Source: Anthonomus grandis grandis (Eukaryota; Arthropoda; Insecta; Coleoptera; Curculionidae). From it: DNA of 64,000 bases. The DNA lies in contig NC_065551.1 of assembly GCF_022605725.1 (NCBI RefSeq), forward strand, positions 33,170,001-33,234,000, given 5' to 3'. Positions 47,483-58,400 of this stretch are shown in pieces; within the stretch, counting starts at the first letter, position 1; every line of letters begins with the position of its first letter. Under the pieces are notes generated by a model. The model was given only the letters and a program-made list of their open reading frames with translations. It was not told where the DNA came from and did not search any database. The position numbers were made by a program, and so were the translations under genes.

Positions 47483-47960
47483 AGCTAATTGGTACAAATT
47501 GCATAAACGGTATTTTATTTAACTCAAAATACGTGCATCCATTCATGTCTTAAAAACCAATATTTTTATTTTACTCGGTTAGAAAATAACCCCAAATTCA
47601 TGCAAAAATTAATTTTTGTTCATACTAATATTTTTGAGTTTGTATTAGCTAATTGGTACAAATTGCATAAACGGTATTTTATTCAAAGAATACTTACATA
47701 GATTTATTTCTTAAAAAGCATAATTTATTTATTTATGTACAAACTGTATGATTGTCTAAGCTTTATTCGTTAGCCAATTACCCCAAATTCAAGCAAAAAT
47801 TAAATTTTGTTCATACTAATATTTTTGAGTTGTTTAAGCTAATTGGTACAAATTGCCTGAACGGTATTTTATTTAACTTAAAATACATCCATTCATGTCT
47901 TAAAAAATATATTTAATTTATGACAATATTTTTTATTTGTGTACAAACTGCATGATGTAT
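47483..47960. repeat. Tandem repeat, 3 units of about 164-190 bp
   Basis: AGCTAATTGGTACAAATTGC starts at 47483, 47647 and 47837. Each is followed by AACGGTATTTTATT, then a CATTCATGTCTTAAAAA-type block and CCCCAAATTCA. It sits about 280 bp from the tRNA. Confidence 0.85.
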
Positions 47961-49371
47961 GTAATGCAGCCTTTTGTATGTAATGTTTCAAATTACGTTC
48001 AAAGAATGATAATTTAAGACACATGTTGAGACATTCAAGTTCATCTCAGTCTTAAAAATCATAAACGATCGTAATGAAATGAGACTTTTTGTGTATAATA
48101 ATAAAAATTACGTTCAAAAATTACTTTTTATAAAAAATTAGTCTATTGACTTTCAAGGATCAACAAATGGTAAGCTTGCAAGTTTTATTGACGAATATCA
48201 TATACGTATATTGTTCAATTTCACGTCTAAGAACTCTCAGAAAGGCAGTTAGCCCTCTAGTGTATCTGGATAAAGATTGGGTAATAAATGGAGTCTTGTG
48301 TGCTGAATTTAATGGCAGAACGTATACACGAAGTCTTAAAAGCCTTTGTCAACAGTAACGAGTTTAGGAAGTTAACTCCATACTCTAATAGAGATATAAA
48401 ATAAGGTTGAAAGTAATTTCTACTTCCAGGCATTTTAATCGTAAGAATTGAATATTCTAGCGACTCTAGTAGTTCAATATCCTAAGCCCTAACCTATAAA
48501 ATACATTATTTTTAAATATTACAAAAAAAAATACTCGTGCCAAATGTAACGTTTCACATATCAACTTTTACAAAATTATATAGAGTTTTCTTTACTATTA
48601 CATATATAGTGGATTTCCTTTTTTAAATAATATTATGTACCTAATATTCAATAATACCGAATTAAAAAAAAGCAACTCTTCATTTTTTTTTTGTTAAATA
48701 AAACCCAAAGTACGGTCCATATAAGGTAAAGTAAACAAAAAAAAAACAACATGCATCTTTTGAAGCTTTTTTTCATTTATTTTTGAGTTTACTTTAGAAT
48801 ATCTTGTTTTTATTTTTTTGAATTTTTGAGAAGAAAAGTCAGGAAAATAGTTTGGTCTCTCTCTCTCTCTTTCTCAGTTTGCTTGATGATATGTTTTAAC
48901 CAGACAGCACACAACTACACTTAATAAGAATAGTTCTTTAACCCGATTTTAATGGAAATTGTAGGCGAGCATTATACAGGGCGTCCCAATAATATAGTCA
49001 GAACGTGTAAATAAACAGGGAACAGAAAAATATTTAAATTTTCAAAAAGTACGACATATTGGAGCATAATAAATACCTTGTTAACCAACCCTGTATATTT
49101 TCTGGTTATTTTTTACTTACTTTAGGGCCGCCCTGTAGTTATTATAGAAAATTAGTTTAAATTAGAATTAGATTTTTAGGGAGATCATAGTTTGTTCCCT
49201 TGAGCTGCTTTTTTTCTTTGCTTCCTTTGGTCACCCTGTACAAATTTCCTTTTGTTTTTAACACCCGTTTAGGAATGCTTCTCTCTAATAAGCTGAGCCT
49301 AATACACTCTAAATAAATCATTATTTAGGCTCAGTTACTTGTATTTTATTTATTTATTTATCTGTTTTTAG
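47961..49371 (+). other. Gene 2 intron 2, last part
   Basis: A/T-rich sequence. Fragments with ACAGGGCGTCCCAATAATAT (48977 on), AACCCTGTATATTTT (49087) and CACCCTGTACAAATTT (49232) are probably ends of small ACAGGGTG-type elements. The frame at 48146-48358 contains parts of a dispersed repeat (TGTGCTGAATTTAATGGCAG) and is not supported. The intron ends in TTATCTGTTTTTAG. Confidence 0.5.
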
Positions 49372-49464
49372 GTTACGAACCCTTCGGAACTGGACGCACT
49401 GATTAATAAATGCAAGGAGGAATCCGAAGAGAGGGAGTCTTCTAGTAATTTAGAGTCTTCCTAG
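49372..49464 (+). CDS. Gene 2, terminal exon
   Basis: Acceptor TCTGTTTTTAG (AG 49370-49371). In phase 0 with the 43349 donor it encodes 30 residues and TAG: VTNPSELDALINKCKEESEE then a serine-rich end. This is a typical soluble, acidic helical tail, and its codons look coding amid A/T-rich DNA, so I prefer it over the 43730 alternative. The full product would be 64+93+30 = 187 residues. No AATAAA is visible in the roughly 60 bp before the next element begins at about 49527. Confidence 0.65.
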   Translation, partial: VTNPSELDALINKCKEESEERESSSNLESS

Positions 49465-49526
49465 ATAGTTAAATTATTTATTTATTTATTTATTGTATAT
49501 TAGTTTGTTGTAAACATATGTTTTAG

Positions 49527-52500
49527 TATATAAGGGTGTGTCGATTATTGTAAAAGATATCAGGTCAGGAAAATTAATTGATTGATAAATTGGCGCCAAA
49601 ATATTTGAAAAAAAACTGCTTTTAAGGTTAAAGTTTAATTGAATTTTTCTCCTTGGAATTATACAGTTTTAATATCAACAGCGTTTCGTTTTTTAGGCAT
49701 GACATCATCAAATTGGAACTAAATTTTTTTATATAGTTTGTATGTGTCGAACAGAGACAGACTTATAGTAAATAGTGTATAAGAAAGAGATGATTAGGTT
49801 AAGAGAAATTATGATGGCAAATATGACGTAACATACTTAGTAGTAAGTCAATGTGTCGAACAAAGATAGACTTAACACAGTGTACTAGACAGACATGGGT
49901 AAATTATTGGACATTTCTTTCTCTAATACACAATTTGTGGCTTATTACAAATTTTGGCTAAGACAGCGTGTCGGACAGAGACAGACCTATGGTGAAAACA
50001 ATGTATGAGCAAGAGATGAGTAAATTAGTGGAAACTATGGGGAGTTATTATACTCGTCGATACATATTACTTTAAAAGTTCCTTAATAGAGCCATCTCTC
50101 TCTAATACACTGTTTTCTGTCTAGCCTTCATTAAAATTATAATAGTGTCCATAAGACAATATGTTAAACAAAGACAGACTTATGGTCAATATAGTGTATT
50201 AAACAGAGATACATAGATTATTGGAAATTAAGAAGTAACCTATTTGTTCACATATTTTATGTTAAAAGTACATTAGTGTGTCTCACCCTCTCTCTCTAAA
50301 AAATGTTCGTTATATGCCTTAACAAAATTAATAGTTTGCATAAGCCAATGTGTCAAAGAAAGACAGACTTATGATCAACATAGTGCATTAGAAAGAGATG
50401 GATAGGTTAATGGAAATAATGAATTATCATACTTCACTCTAAAAATACATTAGTCTACCTATCTCTTTCTAATACACTATTTTGGTTATATGCTTTAAAA
50501 AATATATAGTTGGTATAAACTTATGTGTGAAACAAAGGTCGACTTATAGTCATAACAGTGTATTAGAGAGAGATGAATAGATTAGTGGAAATTATGGGGA
50601 ACTTTCATACTCATATCAAGTTCCTTAATATACCCATCTCTCTCTCTAATACAGTTTTTTTGTGTCTTTCCCTAATAAAAATTATAATAATGTGCAAAAG
50701 ACAATGTGTTGAACAAAGACGGGCTTATAGTGAAGACAGTGTTCTGAAAAGAGATGGATAGATTAATGAAAATTATAAAGTAACATACTTGTCCAATTTT
50801 TTCACTAGAAAGGTCCTTAGTATGTCTCTCTCTCTCTCTCCAAAAAAATTTTCGTTATATGACTTAACAAAATTTATAGTTTGCATAAGCCAATGTATCA
50901 AAGAAAGACAGACTTATGATTAACACAGTGTATTAGAAAGAGATGGATAGGTTAATGGAAATAATGAATGATCATACTCGACTCTAAAAGTACATAAGTC
51001 TACCTATCTCTTTCTAATACTCTATTTTGGTTATATGCCTTAAAAAAAAATTAAAGCTTGTATAAGCTAATGCGTGGAACAAAAATCGACTTATAACCAT
51101 AACAGTGTATTAGAGAGAGATAAGTAGATTATTGGAAATTATGGGGTGTTTGCGTACTCTTATCAAGTTCTTTAATTTACATTTACTCATCTCTCTCTAA
51201 TACACTTTTTTTGTGTCTATTCTCCATGAAAGTTATAATAATGTGCAAAAGACAACAAAGACAGGCGTATAGTCAAGACAGTATTCTAAAGAGAGATGGA
51301 TAGATTAATGAAAATTATTAAGTAACATACTTGTCCAATTTTTTCACTATAAAAGTACATTAGTATAGCTATCTCTCTTTGTAACAAACAATTATGCTTT
51401 AAAAAAAAAAATAGTTTGCATAGGCCAATGTGTCGAACAAAGACAGACTTATGCTCAATACAGTGTACTGAAGAGAAGTAGGTCGATTACTAGAAATGAT
51501 GAGTTATTACAATCGTCGATAAATTTAACTCCAAAAGTACATTAGTCTACCTATCTCTCTTTAACACACTATTTTCGTTCTATTCCGTAAAAAAACCAAT
51601 AGTTTTCACTGAACAATGCATCAAACAAAGACAGACCTATAATCAAAACAGTGAGTTAGAGAGAAATTGGTAAATTAGAGAGAAAGATAAGGTAACTTAC
51701 TCGTAAGTCAATGTGTCGAACTAAGACAAACTTATGGTCAAAGCAGGGTATTAGACAGAAATGGATAGATTAATGGAAGTTATGAGGTAACAACTTTTTT
51801 GTCAAAAAAGTACATTAGTGTGACTATCTCTCTCTTTAACACACTATTTCCGTTTTATGCGTTAAAAAAATTATCGTTTGCATAAAACAATGTGTCGAAC
51901 AAAGACAGACATTCAATTCTTTGGTCAATTCATGGTACTAGAGAGAAATGGGTAGATTAATGGGAAATATAAGGTAACACAATTTGTCGAACAAGGATAG
52001 GCTTATGATCAAAACAGTGTATTAAAAAGAGACGGATAGATTAATGGAAATTATAAGGTAACATAATCGTCCAAGTTTTTTACGATAAAAGTACATTAGT
52101 ATGTCTATCTCGCTCTTTCTAGCACAGTATTTTCGTTATATGCCTTGGGAAAAATTTTAGTTTGCATAAGCCAATGTATCGAACGAAGATAGACTTATGG
52201 TTAAAGCAGTGTATTCGACAAAAATAGGTAGAATAATGTAAATCATGAGTTAGCATACTTGTAGATAAATTTCACTCTGAAGTTTGCCTATCTCTCTCTA
52301 ATACACGGTTCTCTTTCTATGGCTTATGAAAAATTTTAATAGTTTGCATAAGACAATACATCAAACAAAGATAGACTTATGATCAAAGCAGTGTACTAGA
52401 CATAAATGATTTGATTAATGGGAAATATGGAGTAACTTACCCGTAAGTCAATGTGTCGAACAAAGATAGGCTTATGATTAAGCAGTGTGGAAGTGAGAGA

Positions 52501-53318
52501 GATGATAACTTACAAGAAATTATAAGATAACATAGTCGTCGCTAAAACTACACATATTTATCCATCTCTCTCTAACACACTATTTTCTTGTAATGCTTTA
52601 AATTTTTCTTAATAGTTTACAATGTGTCAAACAAAGATAAACTTATGGCCCCAACAGTATATTAGAGAGATATGAGTGGATTAATCGAAATTATGAGGTA
52701 AGATACTTGTTCAACTATTTTACGTTAAAAGTTTATTAATATAACCATTTCTCCATAATATACCATTTTCTGTAAATGCCTTAAAATTTTCAAAAATTGC
52801 CCCTAACTCCCTTATTTTGAGACTTACGACTATATATTACTTTACATAATTCGTAGTATTTTTAATGAGCAATCCAATGATGCAAGAAAATGTTCAATTC
52901 TCCCAATAGTTGTCCAGAAAATTTGGAAAAACTGTTTAAAGGTTTCTTCCAATTTTCTGAAAAACCATTAGAGATAAAAAATATTTTTTTATTGCGTCTG
53001 ATGCCCATTGACATTTCAAACAACTTTTATGATAACAATTCTCGTCGTAGTATTTTTAATGAGGAATCCAATTTGTCGAACAAAGACAGTATTAGAGAGA
53101 AATGGGTGTAGAGAGAAATAGTATACTTATATATCAATGGGTCGAACAAAGACAGACTTGTAGAAAGTTGGGTCGTTGGGCGCCAAAAAAGTGCAAAAAA
53201 ACCTCGGATTTACTGGTTTCTGTTTGGGAGTACTCAAAACGTTTTAAATATTTTGGCGCCATTTCTTAAATTAATTAATTTTCCAATTTTCCTCACCGAA
53301 AGACACTCCCTGTATAAA
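49527..53318. mobile_element. Inverted-repeat-bounded element carrying a satellite array
   Basis: The left end (49527-49615) and right end (53215-53318) are inverted repeats of about 75-90 bp. Read inward, both have TATA-GGG-GTGTC, then a GGTNAGGAAAATT block, then TGGCGCCAAAATATTTRAAA. The right end has a 10-bp duplication of GGAAAATT and the left a roughly 12-bp insertion, so the arms are not perfect. Between them is a tandem array and no transposase. It is best described as a non-autonomous DNA transposon that has amplified internal tandem repeats. The outer TA may be the target duplication. Confidence 0.7.
49740..53160. repeat. Tandem array, units of about 185 bp with internal inverted arms
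   Basis: The marker GAACAAAGACAGACTTAT recurs about every 110-195 bp (for example 49752, 50166, 50354, 50898, 51433). Most units have one arm CAGTGTATTAGAGAGAGATG (for example 50555) and an opposite arm ATCTCTCTCTAATACACT (for example 50092, 50634). Each unit can therefore fold on itself with a loop of about 70 nt. Units decay toward the right, with a diverged block at 52780-53100 that includes the spurious frame at 52890-53111. Confidence 0.85.
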
Positions 53319-54889
53319 CCATTGTAAAAAAAACACTTTATTCTTATAAAACTATTAACTTTAGGATAAATTCTAGTATTAATTATAATTAATTATTAAC
53401 ATATACATATAAAATTGCACAACATACTCTTATATTAGGGATAAGTAGCTTGCCTTACTATGGACATACCTATAAATTAATTTATTAATATAAAAAGTCT
53501 ATAAAGTATATACTCTTAACTTATATATATTATATATGAATTACATAATTATTGTTTTCCAAAAAAAGTTCAAGAGTATACAGGGTGGCAAATTTTTCCA
53601 AAACGTCTAAATTTTACATATTTGTTTAATAATTTGCTAAGTTCGACCACCCTGTATGATAGATAATCCTTGAAAAAATTTATATAGGGCGAACGTAAAT
53701 AGTTTCCACATTAGTGTTTCTTCAGGATACCCTATATATATTTACTTAATAATTAAAATCAATGTTTTTCGTATAATGTTTAGCTAACATGCACATATCT
53801 ATATAAAGAAAAAAACACTAAATTCTTTATTTTTTATTAAACTTTATTATATAAAAGAGCCATTTACTTCCAAACGATTGCCAAATTTTCAAGAAACAAA
53901 AAAAAGTCGATATATTTTTATAAAAAATGTTTTATTTAATTTTTTTAAATATATATACAGACATTTTGAAATTTTAATTTCATTTAGGACACTTGAATTA
54001 GTATCAAGACTATAGAACTATTTAGTTGATACATCACACTAATAGAAACGAAACTGCAATAAAAATATCATAAATTAAAAACAGTAATATACAGAGTGAT
54101 TAAAACATGAAAAGGGTTAAAAATAATATAGTTTTATACCCAGTTTTATTAAGGGTTACCTTTTATACCAACAAAATCATTCAAAAATTGAAAAAAGTTA
54201 CTCCCTACCTGTAGATTTGGATTTCCGGTTAATATTTTATGAAAAAATTTCCCCTGTATGTCATAGGAATATTTGTATTCCCTGTATATTGGTTTTTCTT
54301 TATGAAAAAGAGGGGTTTTCCAGATAATCCTGGATACTTTCTACCATTTTTCAAAATTTATATATTACAATTTTCAACTTTAGACCTATTTAAAGGGTTA
54401 AAAACCATCCTCCATTACTGCACTTTTTAATTATTTTTTTTATTTACATTCATAGTACATAAGAGATTTAAGTATATAATAAGCATTCATAAGTAAATTG
54501 TATCCATAACTATTAATAGGCATTTCATTCTGATAACTATTATTATATAACTGATATATATCGTCCTTTGGCCAAAACCGTAAAGTACCTAAAATCACAT
54601 AACGAATTATACACTATAATACTGGTACTTGAATATGTTTATAAAAAATTAGGGCTGTCTCTGTATGAAAATATGGCACCGTTAAAGCAATTTTTTTACC
54701 ATATGTATTGGATGTTACCCATTTAGTTAATAATATATATAAATATAAGAAATATATATATATATATATAAATATATCTATGTTTTTCTATTATATACAC
54801 AAAATCTATGAATATATTGCGACTATTGTACAGCTGTCTTTATTAAATAAACGTTTAAATAAAGTCTTGTTTCATTGATTTTTTGGCTT
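53319..54889. other. AT-rich spacer with small MITE-like pieces
   Basis: 53578-53663 is a tiny element with inverted ends: TACAGGGTGG at the left and CCACCCTGTA at the right. The frame at 54239-54430 is a translation of ACAGGGTG-type repeat (CCCTGTATATTGG) and is not a gene. Two AATAAA signals near 54847-54860 are the first clean poly(A) hexamers of this stretch. Confidence 0.5.
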
Positions 54890-54922
54890 AGGAGGTTTAT
54901 TTTTTCATTTAATAAGGAGTTT

Positions 54923-55130
54923 CCTTGAACTTGTTAGCATTCTAGGTGCGTTTCTTTAATTCTTTTATTATTTGTTTACTTTTTATCACTGATTAAATCT
55001 TATTTTACCAACTATCAATTGGCCCTAAAACAACCATCAAACATAAAAAGTGAAACTTTACGAGAATTATTTCCAAAGTTAATTAAGATCCTTCCTAAAA
55101 CTTGTTACGTTTCTGCATGCGTTTTTTTAA
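54923..55130 (-). repeat. Inverted modules at the edge of the 55-61 kb satellite
   Basis: On the minus strand, 54923-54965 reads AATTAAAGAAACGCACCTAG and on to AACAAGTTCAAGG. 55091-55130 likewise reads TTAAAAAAACGCATGCAGAA then CGTAACAAGTTTTAGGAAGG. Both are the module repeated in the plus orientation from 55440 onward. Confidence 0.8.
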
Positions 55131-55439
55131 TTCCTTTATTATTGCTTCACTTTATTTAGTTCTATATTTAGGAATATTCGCTTTAGATTATAAAATATGA
55201 CCTCTCAAGGGCTTTGGATAATGTTTGCCCTAAAAACGTGATTAATTATTTGCTCCTTGAACAGTTGAAGCAAAATTGTTGAAAAGTGTCCCTACTATTC
55301 AACAATAATTATAACAGTTTCTAAAAAAAATAAAATATAATACCACAAAATGCCCGTAACCGAGGCAAATAAAAATTCGTTTATATACTCTTCAGTCAAT
55401 TTAACTTAAGCAGCAAAGCAAAATAAGTAATGGAAAAAA

Positions 55440-58400
55440 ACAAATAAAGTACGGAAACAATAAAAAAAATAAAGAAACGCACGGAGAAACGTGACAATCC
55501 TTGAGGAAAAAGTCTAATAAATTTGTAAATAAAGCTCGTAAAGCGACACTTTTTATGTTTCTGGATAATTTAATCCCAAATGCTATATGATAACAAATAT
55601 CTATCCAGAATTCATGCTTGGAGTAAAAAAAACACTACCAACAAGTCATAGACTAGTATTTTCACCCTCTAGTATAAGAGCCAAAGAACTCTTAATCGCG
55701 TCTAAATCGCGCAACAATAATTTGCTTCCGCATAAAACTAAATTAAATAAATAATCTTCTAGCGTTATTTCACCTAATTTTATTTTTTTGAACCAGTTTT
55801 TAATTATTTTTGGGCAAATGTTATCAACAGCTGTTCTAACCCACTTAAGCTAGTTTAAAAATGTAATTGCAAAATTTTCACTAATAACAGCATTATAAGG
55901 ACAATTAAAACTAAATAATGTAAGGAAACAATGAAGAGGTTAAAGAAACGCATCTAGAAACCCAACAAGTTCGAAGAAAAGCTTTAAAAAATGGGGAGTA
56001 ATCCTCGTAAAGCAACGCTTCTATCTAGACTTACTTTCGGGTTAAAAAAACATCAAAGGGAGTCATAAAATAACTTTTATTAATAAAGATTGGAAATAAG
56101 GCATAAAAACATGTAAAATAAAAGAAATTAATGGAGAAAGGTTACATACTAATTTAGAGAGAAAACTAGTCAAGAGTCGCTTTTATTTTTAAGGAAAGAT
56201 AAAAAACGAAATATATAAAGAAATAATAAAAAAGTTAAAGAAACGCATGTAGAAACCCAACAACTTTGCAAAAAAAACTTCTCTAAATCAAGAAATAATA
56301 ACCGTAAAGAGACGCTTTTTATGTTTATGGATAGTTTAGGACCAAAAGCACCTTCCTAACCAATATCTCCAGAATCCGTTCTAGGGATTGAATAAATAAC
56401 CACCAAAATGAGACGAATTCTCCAGACAATTTGGCCAGACACCTATTTCATTGTTTTTTCAAAAGTATACAGGATTTTGAGTAAAAGGGGAATTTCTGGG
56501 AATGACCATTTTTTTTTCCTAAAAATTCTACAAAATGCCCATAATTCCAAAATCATTAATAATAAAAATTTAAAAATTCGTACACGTGTTCTTTAGACAA
56601 TTTGGCCACACACCTATTTCATCGTTTTTCCAAAAATATACAGGGTTTTGAGAAAAAGGTAAATTTTTGGAAATACCCATATTTTTTTCTAAAAATTCCA
56701 CAAAATGCCCATAATTCAAAAACCACCGAAAATAAAAATTTGAAAATACGTATATGTATTCTCCAGACAATTTGATTAGGCCCTTATTTCAGGGTTTTCC
56801 AAAGGATCTTGAAAAATAAGGCAATTTTTTGAAAATGACGATTTTTTTCCTAAAAGTTCCCATAATTCAAAAACCACTGAAAATAAAAATTTGAAAATTC
56901 GTATATATACTGTTCAGTCAATTTGACTTGATCAGAAAGCAAAGAAAAATAAATAGAAAAAGCACCAAATAAAGTAGCTAAACATTAAATAAATTAAAGA
57001 AACGCACGGAGAATCGTGACAACTTTTAAGGAAAATCCTGAATAAATCTGTAAATAAAGCTCGTAAAGCGACACTTTTTATTTTTCTTGATAGTTTGGCA
57101 CTAAATTCTGGATATTGGCAAAGGCTTATCCACAATAAAGGACACAAACAATAAAAAAATTAAGTAAACGCATTTAGAAGCCTCACAACTTTGAGAAAAT
57201 CCGTTGAGAAATTCAGAAATAATCCCTTTAAAGGGACGCATTTTATGATTACGAAGAGTTTATGACCAAACTTTCCCTTACAGCTAAAATCTGACCCAAA
57301 TCCTTGGAGTATAAGGGTTATTTTGAAGGTTATCCACAGTCTTATCTGACTTGAGTTGCTTTGAAAATGATGTAGTTCAATTTTGCCCACTATGAGGACA
57401 ATCAAAACTAACTAATGTAAGGAAACAACGAAGAGGTTAAAGAAACGCATCATGAAACCTAACAAGTTTAAGGAAGACCTAAAAAAATGGGAAGTAAACC
57501 TCGTAAAGCAGAGCTTCTAATGTTTGTGTTATACGAAAAATGTATTCTACATCAAACAACATGTTATATAGTCCAGGTTAATGGGTTTGTATTTTAATTT
57601 GTCCATGTCTATAAATAAACAGTTTTAATTATAGTATTTTGAGTTGTAACCTTTTATTATCAGGTAAGTTTTGTTTGAGTTTGTTCCGGTGCTTTTGTAT
57701 GTAACGTTTGAAGAAAAAACATATTAAAATAAGCCATATGCCTCGTCAAGGGACGCCTTTTGTGTTCATAGACAGTTTACGAACAAAAACTTCGACCTGG
57801 CTAAGAAAAAGAAACGAAATAAGTAAAGAAATAATAAAAAAGTTAAAGAAACGCATGTAGAAACCCAACAACTTTGCAGGAAAAACTTCTATAAATCAAG
57901 AAGTAATAATCGTAAAGAGACGCTTTTTATGTTTATGGATAGTTTAGGACCAAAAGCACCTTCCTAACCAATATCTCCAGAATCCGTTCTAGGGGATGAA
58001 TAAATGACCACCAAAAGGAATCATGAGGTTAAGAATAACAATATTGAATAAATGGGATACAAACAATATTACAAGTTTTTTTCAAAAATATACAGAATGT
58101 TGAAAAAAAAATTGATCTTTGGAAATTACATTTTTTTGCTCAAAAAACTCCACAAAATGCCCATAATTCAAAAATCACCAAAAATAGAAATTAAAAAATT
58201 CGTACACGTATTTTCCAGACAATTTGATTAGGCCCTTATTTCAGGGTTTTCCAAAAAATGTACAGGATCTTGAAAAAAAAGGCAATTTTTGAAAATGACG
58301 TTTTCTTCCTAAAAATACCACAGAACTCCCCTAATTTAAAAACCATTAAAAACTTCTATATATATTGTTCAGTCAATTAGATTTGATCAGAAAGCAATGA

